9,554 bases of DNA. It comes from Dehalococcoidia bacterium. Its GTDB lineage: Bacteria > Chloroflexota > Dehalococcoidia > GIF9 > UBA5620. Both the position numbers and the translations under genes were made by a program. The DNA lies in NCBI GenBank assembly GCA_016783225.1, contig JADHWZ010000076.1:1-9554 (forward strand), written 5' to 3'. This document shows, piece after piece, positions 1-5,434 of the stretch. The notes under the pieces are model-generated. The model was not told the origin of the DNA, ran no database searches, and saw only the letters and a program-made list of their open reading frames with translations. Every line of letters begins with the position of its first letter. Position 1 is the first letter of the stretch.

Positions 1-1275
1 CTTAAGATATACCCGAGCGTCAGGGATATTCCAGAGCCGGTTGACTTCGTCTACATCAGCTCGCCGGCAAGGACGGTGCCCCAGGTCATAGAAGACTGCG
101 TGGCCAAGGGGGTGCGGGCGGTGGAGGTGTTTGCAGCCGGCTTCAGCGAGGTAAGCGAAGAGGGGCGCAGACTCGAGCAAGAGATGGTAAAGCTGGCTGG
201 AGGGAAGCTGCGCATCATAGGTCCCAATTGTTTCGGTGTATATTGCCCGCGGGGAGGGCTCACTCTGGTCCCGGGCCCCAGATACCCCAAGGAGAGCGGG
301 AACGTCGCTGTCATCTCACAAAGTGGAGGGTGGGTCACGGACTTCATCTGGGCAGCCAGCGGACAGGGGGTAAGGTTCAGCAAGGTCATAAGCTACGGAA
401 ACGCCTGCGACCTAAACGAAGCCGATTTCCTGGAGTACCTGGCCTCTGATCCGGAGACCACGGTCATCGCCGCTTACCTGGAAGGGGTAAAGGACGGAAA
501 ACGCTTCTTCAAACTCGCCAGGAACCTCCTGGGCAAGAAGCCCTTCATTGTATGGAAAGGTGGGCTTACCGAAACCGGGAAGAGGGCGGTGAACAGCCAC
601 ACGGGGTCGCTGGGTGGAGAGAGAGCCGTATGGGAAGCCTTCTTCAGGCAAACCGGTGCTGTGATGGCTGACGGCTTGGAGGAACTCATTGACACAACAG
701 CCATCTTCTCACACTTAACCGGGGGTGCAGGACGAAGGGTTGCGGTGGTGGGAGGGGGAGGAGGCGTGGGAGTCGGCGCGAGCGATGTCTGCGAGCGAGT
801 GGGGCTCAAGATTCCCGCGTCATCGCCCGAGGTCATGAAGCAGCTCAGGGCACTTCTTCCCCCTGTCGGTACAAGCATCAGAAATCCAGTCGATGTAGGC
901 GCTCCCATGGTGCCCTCGGAGCTATTCCGGAAAGTCCTGGAGACACTCATTTCCTGGGATGGAATAGACACCCTGATCATCGATCGCATGTTCTTCTACG
1001 GAATCCCTCAGCTCATAGGGGCGCCAGATCCGGATACAGACAAGCGCGTACAAGTAGTTGCTGATGTAGCCAGAAACACCAAGAAGCCGATCCTGGCAGT
1101 CCTGGGAGAGCTGACGTCCGATAGCAACATGATAGATATCGAGGTAAGCAGGAGAGAAGTGTACCAGCGCTTCCGCCGAGCTGGCATCTTCGCCCTCCCG
1201 TCTATCCGCAGGATGGCGAAAGCCCTTTCCAACGTATGCTCTTACTATGAAAGGTCCTCCTCACAGGCCGGGTGA
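1..1275 (+). CDS. Acyl-CoA synthetase (NDP-forming), alpha-type, 5'-truncated
   Basis: The reading frame is open from the first base to a TGA at 1273-1275 (424 codons seen). The N-terminal Rossmann CoA-binding domain begins outside the window, so the GTG at 76 is internal and not the start. Family: ADP-forming acyl-CoA synthetase / succinyl-CoA synthetase alpha-like proteins, which interconvert acyl-CoA + ADP + Pi and acid + ATP + CoA. Numbering codons from base 1, visible motifs are GPNCFG (Cys at 77), ISQSGG (105-110), and NSHTGSLGG, whose His (codon 200, bases 598-600) aligns with the phosphorylated His of succinyl-CoA synthetase alpha. A glycine-rich VGGGGGVGVGAS starts the second ligase domain, followed by NPVDVGAP. 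No ATP-grasp beta domain follows, so a separate beta subunit is expected. The protein is about half identical by eye to the gene at 5435-6901 over an 84-residue core. Substrate cannot be told from sequence. Nothing co-directional follows closely. Confidence 0.93.
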   Translation, partial: LKIYPSVRDIPEPVDFVYISSPARTVPQVIEDCVAKGVRAVEVFAAGFSEVSEEGRRLEQEMVKLAGGKLRIIGPNCFGVYCPRGGLTLVPGPRYPKESGNVAVISQSGGWVTDFIWAASGQGVRFSKVISYGNACDLNEADFLEYLASDPETTVIAAYLEGVKDGKRFFKLARNLLGKKPFIVWKGGLTETGKRAVNSHTGSLGGERAVWEAFFRQTGAVMADGLEELIDTTAIFSHLTGGAGRRVAVVGGGGGVGVGASDVCERVGLKIPASSPEVMKQLRALLPPVGTSIRNPVDVGAPMVPSELFRKVLETLISWDGIDTLIIDRMFFYGIPQLIGAPDPDTDKRVQVVADVARNTKKPILAVLGELTSDSNMIDIEVSRREVYQRFRRAGIFALPSIRRMAKALSNVCSYYERSSSQAG

Positions 1276-1584
1276 GAATAGGCGAAGCGGGTCTGAGGTG
1301 ATTGGGGCTAATCAGTGCTAGGGCTGGTCTTGGAGACCGAGGGACGGGTGGGAAGCAGCTACGGTTGGTTACGGGGCGCGCTTGTGGGTGGGCCGATAGC
1401 GAGTAGGCCCAGGCCCTGCTGAGTGGGGACGAGCCCAGAGGCAAGCGCTGTTCCGTGGCTGGAGGCGGAGCGAGGCACAGGGTGGGGGTTGGTGAGGACA
1501 GGGTTGCGCTTCGAGAGAGAAACGGGTGGGTGCTGCCAGGTTTGCGCTGAAGCCAAGCTGATGGGTGGGCTGGATGTGATGAGA
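1276..1584. other. Gene-free, G-rich degenerate region
   Basis: I see no credible gene on either strand between the stop of the synthetase gene and the 3' end of the antitoxin gene. The plus strand is rich in GGGTGGG-type words (near 1346, 1386, 1521 and 1563). It contains one clear dispersed repeat copy (1311-1391) and weaker look-alikes near 1457-1487 and 1509-1572. No U-tract terminator was found for either flanking gene. Confidence 0.6.
1311..1391 (+). repeat. Dispersed 81-bp direct repeat, copy A
   Basis: This copy matches 2895-2975 in the same orientation and register. The first 42 bases match at 37 positions, the middle 22 at 11, and the last 17 bases (1375-1391) are identical, giving about 80% overall by hand count. 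The equal internal spacing argues for common descent rather than shared G-rich composition. I do not recognise the family, and no open frame runs through both copies. Confidence 0.75.
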
Positions 1585-1956
1585 CTACAGCTTGACAGGC
1601 TGACGCGTTTTGTGGGCTTCTACGGTGATACCGTAGCCTGCTTGTTTACTAGCTAATGGTGGTTGCTTATATGGGTTGAGGTCGGACAAGCTCGGTGTAA
1701 GCCGAAAGCCCAATAGTGCTAGTAACTCGCCAATCCTTCCGACAGTGGGATTGGCTTCACCGGACTCTAATTTGGCGATGTAGGACTGTGTAGTGCCTGC
1801 CATATGGGCCAACTCTTGCTGAGTGACTTCCACAGCTTTACGCGCTTTGACAAGCACCATAGCAAAATCAGTCTTCGCCAGCTCAGATCCAAAACCTGGA
1901 GCAAATTCCTTATACTGGAGGTCTCTAGTTAAATCGTCTTTAAATGTTCCCGTCAT
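1585..1956 (-). CDS. Xre/HigA-type antitoxin (HTH, type II toxin-antitoxin)
   Basis: This is a 123-residue protein with a Cro/C1 (Xre) helix-turn-helix at about residues 34-88: VTQQELAHMAGTTQSYIAKL followed by ESGEANPT, the usual layout of helices 2-4. Its expected role is to bind and neutralise the toxin encoded just upstream and, with it, to repress their shared promoter. The ATG at 1956 is preceded by a good ribosome site (GAGGTG, about 5 bases away). It begins 16 bases after the toxin stop, so the two are co-transcribed. The N-terminal 30 residues, and a C-terminal tail after residue 90 rich in polar residues, flank the HTH; one of them probably contacts the toxin. The toxin-first order and Xre antitoxin are characteristic of HigBA-like modules. 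The gene is more AT-rich than its flanks, suggesting acquisition. A 7-bp inverted repeat (1620-1636) lies in its 3' end. Confidence 0.88.
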   Translation of the reverse strand: MTGTFKDDLTRDLQYKEFAPGFGSELAKTDFAMVLVKARKAVEVTQQELAHMAGTTQSYIAKLESGEANPTVGRIGELLALLGFRLTPSLSDLNPYKQPPLASKQAGYGITVEAHKTRQPVKL

Positions 1957-1972
1957 TTGTCACCTCGTAAAC

Positions 1973-2314
1973 TTATTGTGTTTGTAAATGCTCATGTAAT
2001 AGTTCTCGTGCTCTAGTTATTTCTCGTCTCTCGTTCTCCCTAGTCTTGATGAAACCATGTACCAAGACAAACTTTTGTGCCGTACCGTCAAAACAAACGG
2101 CGATGCGACATCTTCCTCCCCTTAATTCATAGAAGTCACTTTCTGCTCCAAGAATCCGTTGCAACACTTTTGTGGAGAGCAGCTCGGTTCCATGCTGCGC
2201 CAGCGATACTATCTTAGCTCTCATCACCTTTCTATGGTCAATGGGTAACTGCTTCAGCCAGTCTCTTGCGGGTTGGTCGCCGTTAGGCCTAGTGCAATAC
2301 TCGATGTCCCACAT
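1973..2314 (-). CDS. RelE/HigB-like toxin (phage Gp49-like family)
   Basis: This is a 113-residue basic protein of the RelE/ParE superfamily, most like the phage-derived Gp49/HigB branch. Such toxins are typically ribosome-dependent mRNA endonucleases. The diagnostic stretch is FYELRGGRCRIAVCFD (61-76), then FVLVHGFIKTREN (82-94), then EITRARELL (98-106), which is the family's conserved core strand, GFxKK/T-like turn and final helix. The N-terminal half carries PARDWLKQLP and a helix with RAKI, as usual. Length is normal for the family and nothing is disrupted. It is the first gene of the pair and the antitoxin follows after 16 bases. The ATG at 2314 has no ribosome site, because it lies only 4 bases past a consensus -10 box; a leaderless transcript is inferred. 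Exact target (mRNA cleavage or other) cannot be read from sequence. Confidence 0.88.
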   Translation of the reverse strand: MWDIEYCTRPNGDQPARDWLKQLPIDHRKVMRAKIVSLAQHGTELLSTKVLQRILGAESDFYELRGGRCRIAVCFDGTAQKFVLVHGFIKTRENERREITRARELLHEHLQTQ

Positions 2315-2348
2315 GGTTATTATAACCTGGCAGGTAATAAAAAGTCAA
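2315..2348 (-). promoter_or_regulatory. Toxin-antitoxin promoter with overlapping palindromic operator
   Basis: Reading the minus strand there is TTGACT (2348-2343), an 18-base spacer, then TATAAT (2324-2319), which ends 4 bases before the toxin ATG. Three symmetric elements overlap it: GGTTAT-T-ATAACC (2315-2327, perfect, covering the -10), ACCTG-G-CAGGT (2325-2335, perfect, in the spacer), and a wider imperfect palindrome 2317-2343 centred on 2330 with 11 of 13 arm pairs matching. This is the expected position for autorepression by the Xre antitoxin or the toxin-antitoxin complex. The binding itself is inference. Confidence 0.75.
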
Positions 2349-2466
2349 TGCTACCCGAACGCATTGAAGCGTCGTACACAGCTGATTTGAGATTATAGAA
2401 TGTATACACTGGGACAGCAAGTCAGGTGTTTTGATTCACCCATGAGGGGAAAGGATTGTTGTCGGT
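2349..2466. other. Intergenic stretch without recognised gene
   Basis: This lies between the toxin promoter and the zinc-ribbon remnant. It is AT-richer than the coding regions. A TATAAT-like box occurs on the minus strand near 2396 but lacks a convincing -35. No gene, tRNA or hairpin terminator is seen. Confidence 0.4.
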
Positions 2467-2700
2467 TTATAATGGGGGAATAGTACGTGGGGGGTGTTGG
2501 TCGGGGGAGCGGAACTTGGGGTCGGGGTTGAACCAGAGGCAGTGGAGGCAGAGGGTGCCGACACGGCGCCATGATTTCCCATTGCGGTAGTAGATGGTCT
2601 TGACGTCTCCCATAGGGCACATTAGCTTGACGCCCCTGGGGGTGATGACCTCCCGGAGCGGCGCCCTGGATCAGTAGCGGTGCTGCCGCACCCTCGGCAT
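2467..2700 (-). pseudogene. Small zinc-ribbon-like protein remnant with in-frame TGA
   Basis: On the minus strand an ATG at 2700 opens MPRVRQHRY, then hits TGA (2673-2671). The same frame continues for 67 residues to TAA (2469-2467). The continuing part reads naturally: GVKLMCPMGDVKTIYYRNGK, then SWRRVGTLCLHCLWFNPD. A CP-x-G turn followed about 24 residues later by CxxC looks like an imperfect treble-clef or zinc-ribbon pair in which the first knuckle keeps one Cys. Small proteins of this style are common in environmental anaerobe genomes, but I cannot name a family. Alternatively translation could begin at the internal ATG at 2622 (51 residues, with AGGGG 11-15 bases upstream), leaving a working shorter gene. 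A single C-to-T change (CGA to TGA) would explain the stop. The tail after NPDPKF is proline-rich and probably not structured. Confidence 0.45.
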
Positions 2701-2724
2701 TATTGTCTACACTCTTCTCCCGCC

Positions 2725-2748
2725 AGGTCACCCGTGGCGGGTGAGCCT
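2725..2748. promoter_or_regulatory. Strong hairpin upstream of zinc-ribbon remnant
   Basis: The arms TCACCCG (2728-2734) and CGGGTGA (2738-2744) are perfectly complementary around a 3-base TGG loop. The stem extends by AGG/CCT if one G (2745) is bulged out. There is no T-tract on either side, so an intrinsic terminator is not supported. On the minus strand it would lie in the leader of the zinc-ribbon remnant, so an attenuator-like or purely repeat-derived hairpin is possible. Confidence 0.45.
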
Positions 2749-2894
2749 CACACTATATCGAAATCAAACCTTAAAAGCCAAAAATCAAAATGACAAGTGA
2801 AAATGCAAACATCGTTCTTTCGGCTTTAGCGCCGTCAGTGGCCTTTTCAATTTTGGGCTGTGCTTTTGCATTGTCTGGCCCTCAGCCCCTGTCA

Positions 2895-2975
2895 ATCAGT
2901 GCCAGGCCTGGCCTTGGAGAGCGAGGGGCGGGTGGGCTGATGCTGCGCTTGCGTAGCAGGCGCGCTTGTGGGTGG
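2895..2975 (+). repeat. Dispersed 81-bp direct repeat, copy B
   Basis: Partner of the copy at 1311-1391, in the same orientation. It carries a 12-bp perfect palindrome, GCCAGG/CCTGGC (2901-2912), that is degraded in copy A, suggesting copy B is closer to the ancestral form. The final 17 bases (2959-2975) are identical in both. Left of 2893 the similarity stops abruptly, which places that edge. Confidence 0.75.
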
Positions 2976-3041
2976 CCTGGAATGGCTGGCATTGCGCTTC
3001 GGGGTATGAGATCTCGTTCGGGATGGACGGACAATGCTTAC

Positions 3042-3054
3042 ATAGTGTCACTAT
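3042..3054. promoter_or_regulatory. Perfect 13-bp palindrome (operator-like)
   Basis: ATAGTG-T-CACTAT is perfectly symmetric about one central base. It sits in non-coding DNA about 170 bases upstream of the moxR promoter and just before the GTAG-bracketed element. It could be a dimeric repressor site, or the inner part of a degenerate mobile-element end; no cognate regulator is evident. Confidence 0.3.
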
Positions 3055-3072
3055 CACGAAAATGAGAAGCAT

Positions 3073-3133
3073 GTAGCGCCAGGCTTTAGCCTCACCCAAA
3101 CCCCACCCAGGCGACCTTGAAAGGTCGCACTAC
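3073..3133. repeat. REP-like element: two hairpins bracketed by GTAG and CTAC
   Basis: The unit starts GTAGCGCC (3073) and ends GGTCGCACTAC (3133), so the ends are inverted with respect to each other. Inside are hairpin 1 (AGGC-TTTA-GCCT, 3081-3092) and hairpin 2 (GCGACCT-TGAA-AGGTCGC, 3111-3128, 7 bp perfect). A GTAG tetranucleotide at the foot of a small hairpin, with a second unit in inverse orientation, is the layout of REP/BIME elements mobilised by RAYT (Y1 REP-associated) transposases. No RAYT gene is in the window, and family membership is inferred from layout only. Confidence 0.5.
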
Positions 3134-3223
3134 TTTTCCGCACCACAGCTCTCTTGTGCGACGATAGGCGTAGCAAAAGAGGGGAGATGGGGTGTCACCA
3201 ATCTAGCGGACGAGTACAGTGAA

Positions 3224-3252
3224 TTGATTTCTGTCTTAATATCAAATACAAT
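3224..3252 (+). promoter_or_regulatory. Sigma-70-type promoter for the moxR-vwa operon
   Basis: TTGATT (3224-3229), a 17-base spacer, and TACAAT (3247-3252) match the consensus at 4 of 6 and 5 of 6 positions with optimal spacing. Transcription would begin near 3259, leaving a leader of about 60 bases before the ATG at 3320. A possible TTG start at 3224 coincides with the -35 box itself, which argues against an N-terminal extension of the ATPase. Confidence 0.55.
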
Positions 3253-3319
3253 TAGCGACGGCGTACCACATGTATGCAGGATTCCAACGCTCAACACCAA
3301 AGGAGACAAATCGAAAGTA

Positions 3320-4195
3320 ATGAGTAATGACGGTTTTGATAGATTCAAGGGCTCGCAGGACTATGTTACCTCCGAGGCTCTGAGAAATGCGGTTAACGTA
3401 TCCATAGCGCTGGCCAGGCCTTTGCTGGTTAGAGGCGAGCCAGGAACAGGAAAAACGCTGCTGGCTCACAGCATTGCGCAGGACGTGGATAAGCCGCTGA
3501 TCGTCTGGAACATAAAATCAACCACCAAGGCTCAAGAGGGGCTGTACATCTATGATACCGTGCAAAGGCTCAACGACAGCCGGTTCGGAGATAAAGACGT
3601 CTCAGATATCGGGCAGTACATAAAACTGGGCAAGTTGGGACAGGCGTTTGCTTCCAAAGAGCAGGTGGTACTCCTCATCGATGAGGTCGATAAGGCCGAC
3701 CTCGAGTTCCCCAACGACCTGCTCAATGAGCTGGATGAGATGAGCTTTTATATACCGGAGACCTACGAGACAATCAATGCGGTTCACCGACCCATAGTAA
3801 TAATCACCAGCAATGCTGAGAAGGAGCTTCCTGACGCATTCCTCCGGCGCTGTATATTCCACTACATCGAGTTCCCTGATTCAGCACTCATGGAGGAAAT
3901 AGTCAATGTTCACTTCCCCAATATCAAGAATAACCTTCTCCACGAAGCTCTGACAGCTTTCTATTCGCTGCGGCGGATTGACAGTCTCCGCAAGAAACCG
4001 TCAACAAGCGAACTGATAGACTGGATCCAGGTGCTTATCGCCAGCAAGACCCGCCACGATGACATATCCAGGGAAGTTCCTTTTGCCGGCGCGTTGTTGA
4101 AGAAAGAAACAGACTACGACTATTTCGTGAACAACTACTTGAAGAAGAAGCAAGCCAGCGGCGGGGCAGCCAATGCCACCGCAAGGCCCCAATAG
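3320..4195 (+). CDS. MoxR-type AAA+ ATPase
   Basis: This is a 291-residue ATPase of the MoxR/AAA_5 branch. Such proteins partner with VWA proteins to remodel or activate client enzymes, for example CoxD with CoxE in carbon monoxide dehydrogenase maturation. Motifs: Walker A GEPGTGKT (39-46); Walker B VVLLIDEVDKAD (116-127); PNDLLNELDEM, the MoxR-type helix; sensor 1 ITSNAEKELP with Asn165; arginine-finger candidates Arg176/Arg177 in AFLRRC; and a C-terminal lid helical domain (about 195-270). The tail is Lys/Ala/Gly-rich and probably disordered. I chose the ATG at 3320 because AGGAG lies upstream (spacing about 14, rather long) and because the longer frame would overlap the promoter. It is cytosolic, with no signal or membrane segment. 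The VWA gene follows after 18 bases, making an operon. Client unknown. Confidence 0.93.
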   Translation: MSNDGFDRFKGSQDYVTSEALRNAVNVSIALARPLLVRGEPGTGKTLLAHSIAQDVDKPLIVWNIKSTTKAQEGLYIYDTVQRLNDSRFGDKDVSDIGQYIKLGKLGQAFASKEQVVLLIDEVDKADLEFPNDLLNELDEMSFYIPETYETINAVHRPIVIITSNAEKELPDAFLRRCIFHYIEFPDSALMEEIVNVHFPNIKNNLLHEALTAFYSLRRIDSLRKKPSTSELIDWIQVLIASKTRHDDISREVPFAGALLKKETDYDYFVNNYLKKKQASGGAANATARPQ

Positions 4196-4213
4196 ACAAT
4201 AGATACAGGACGC

Positions 4214-5383
4214 ATGTTTACGGACTTCTTTTACACCCTGAAGGAGAGGAAGGTGCCCGTCTCAATTACGGAGTGGATGGCACTCATGGAAGCTCTATCC
4301 AGGGGCTACATCTCCAGTCTGAACGATTTCTACTACCTTGCGCGAGCGATACTGGTCAAGAGCGAAGCCTACTACGATCAATATGATGTCGCTTTCCAGG
4401 AATACTTCAAGGGGATAGAGGCCCCTCCAGAGATTATGGAGCAAGTCCTCGACTGGCTTAAAGACCCTATCAACAGGATGCTCCTGAGCGACGAGGAAAG
4501 GGCGCTGCTTGACAGTATGGAGCTCGATGAGCTGCTACGGGAGCTCGAGAAAAGGCTCAAGGAACAAACAGAGCAGCATGATGGAGGCGCCTACTGGATC
4601 GGTAGAGGCGGTACTTCACCCTTCGGCCACTCGGGGCAGCACCCAGGCGGAGTCAGGATTGGAGGCGGTGGAGGCGGTGGAAGTGCCATGCAGATTGCCG
4701 AACAAAGGCAATTCCGGAACTATCGGCACGACCTGACCCTCGATATCCGTCAGATTGAGGTAGCACTGAAAGGACTACGTCAACTGAACCGTATTGGGCC
4801 TGAAGACGAACTCGATTTGGACAAAACAATCGATGCCACGTGCAAGAACGCGGGCGAGCTTGAGTTCATCTGGAGACGGGATAGAAAGAATGCGGTGAAG
4901 CTCCTTCTGCTCATGGATGCGGGCGGCTCCATGGACCCCTTTGCCGACCTCTGTAGTCTACTCTTCTCCGCTGCTCATTCCAGCAGTCACTTCAAGGATT
5001 TCCAGTATTACTATTTTCACAACTGCATATACGATACCGTTTACAAGGACATCGAGCGTCGGGATGGCATAGGCACCGACCATTTCCTGCGCACCCTGGA
5101 GCCTGACTACAAGGTAGTACTGGTAGGGGATGCCTGGATGGCAACATCAGAGCTAATCGACATGTATGGCGCCATCTACTACTACGAACGTAATCATAAG
5201 GCGGGAGTAGTCCGGCTTAAACAGATCGCCGATCATTTCACTCACTGTGTCTGGCTGAACCCTGAACCGCCGCGCTTCTGGAACCACCCAACTGTGCTGA
5301 CGATTGGGAAGGTCTTCCCTATGTTCGAGCTTACCATCGACGGGCTTCGCCAGGCCATAAGAAAGCTAATCGTCAAGCGCTGA
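4214..5383 (+). CDS. CoxE-like VWA domain protein
   Basis: This is a 389-residue protein with the architecture of CoxE-like / VWA-containing proteins that pair with MoxR ATPases. The helical N-terminal region (1-125) opens FTDFFYTLKERKVPVSITEW, typical of the family. A Gly-rich linker (about 130-157, including a run of seven Gly at 150-156) leads into the VWA fold from about residue 225. The MIDAS metal site reads LLMDAGGSMDP with Asp235 and Ser239; Gly237 replaces the first Ser of the usual DxSxS, as I recall from this subfamily. Further MIDAS candidates are the Thr in GIGTDHF and the Asp in VVLVGDAWMATSEL. The ribosome site is poor (AGGA only 3 bases from the ATG), so translation may be coupled to the ATPase gene. 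It likely recruits the client for the ATPase. No CO dehydrogenase or other metalloenzyme gene is nearby, so the client is open. Confidence 0.92.
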   Translation: MFTDFFYTLKERKVPVSITEWMALMEALSRGYISSLNDFYYLARAILVKSEAYYDQYDVAFQEYFKGIEAPPEIMEQVLDWLKDPINRMLLSDEERALLDSMELDELLRELEKRLKEQTEQHDGGAYWIGRGGTSPFGHSGQHPGGVRIGGGGGGGSAMQIAEQRQFRNYRHDLTLDIRQIEVALKGLRQLNRIGPEDELDLDKTIDATCKNAGELEFIWRRDRKNAVKLLLLMDAGGSMDPFADLCSLLFSAAHSSSHFKDFQYYYFHNCIYDTVYKDIERRDGIGTDHFLRTLEPDYKVVLVGDAWMATSELIDMYGAIYYYERNHKAGVVRLKQIADHFTHCVWLNPEPPRFWNHPTVLTIGKVFPMFELTIDGLRQAIRKLIVKR

Positions 5384-5434
5384 CATCCTTCAGCACACCT
5401 CGCAACCAGCAGGCAGGGTATGCTTGCTCCGGCC
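5384..5434. terminator. Possible shared hairpin between convergent genes
   Basis: In the 51-base gap AGCAGGCA (5408-5415) pairs with TGCTTGCT (5421-5428) around a GGGTA loop, 8 bp with one G-T wobble. There is no T-tract on either strand, so this is at best a weak bidirectional stop signal for the VWA gene and the minus-strand synthetase gene. Confidence 0.3.

Larger units (their letters stand above)
2749..3319. other. Gene-free intergenic region upstream of the moxR-like gene
   Basis: No credible coding region is seen in these 570 bases. It holds an AT-rich low-complexity patch with repeated CAAA/TCAAA words (about 2757-2810), repeat copy B (2895-2975), a 13-bp perfect palindrome (3042-3054), a GTAG/CTAC-bracketed double hairpin (3073-3133), and the promoter and leader of the AAA+ gene (3224-3319). 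Open frames here show no recognisable protein features and cross the repeat. Confidence 0.6.

Noticed and set aside
76..78. GTG at 76 as the start of the first synthetase gene
   Set aside because: The frame is open to base 1 and the upstream residues (VRDIPEPVDFVYISSPART) match the CoA-binding domain as in the second copy, so the gene continues to the left.
746..782. G-rich run as a quadruplex element
   Set aside because: It encodes the glycine-rich VGGGGGVGVG loop of the synthetase, so protein constraint explains it.
2671..2673. TGA as a selenocysteine codon in the zinc-ribbon remnant
   Set aside because: No SECIS-like hairpin is seen directly after it and the context is not a redox motif. 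A nonsense change or an alternative start is simpler.
2393..2731. 112-codon open frame on the minus strand (begins MTWREKSV)
   Set aside because: It is proline-rich and low in complexity, and out of frame with the more protein-like zinc-ribbon frame at 2467-2700. It has no recognisable motif.
2790..3065. 91-codon open frame on the plus strand
   Set aside because: It runs through the non-coding repeat copy B and the palindrome, with no ribosome site and no protein features.
3224..3319. N-terminal extension of the MoxR-type ATPase from a TTG at 3224
   Set aside because: The TTG lies in the -35 box of a good promoter, has no ribosome site, and the extra 32 residues do not resemble the family. 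The ATG at 3320 is preferred.
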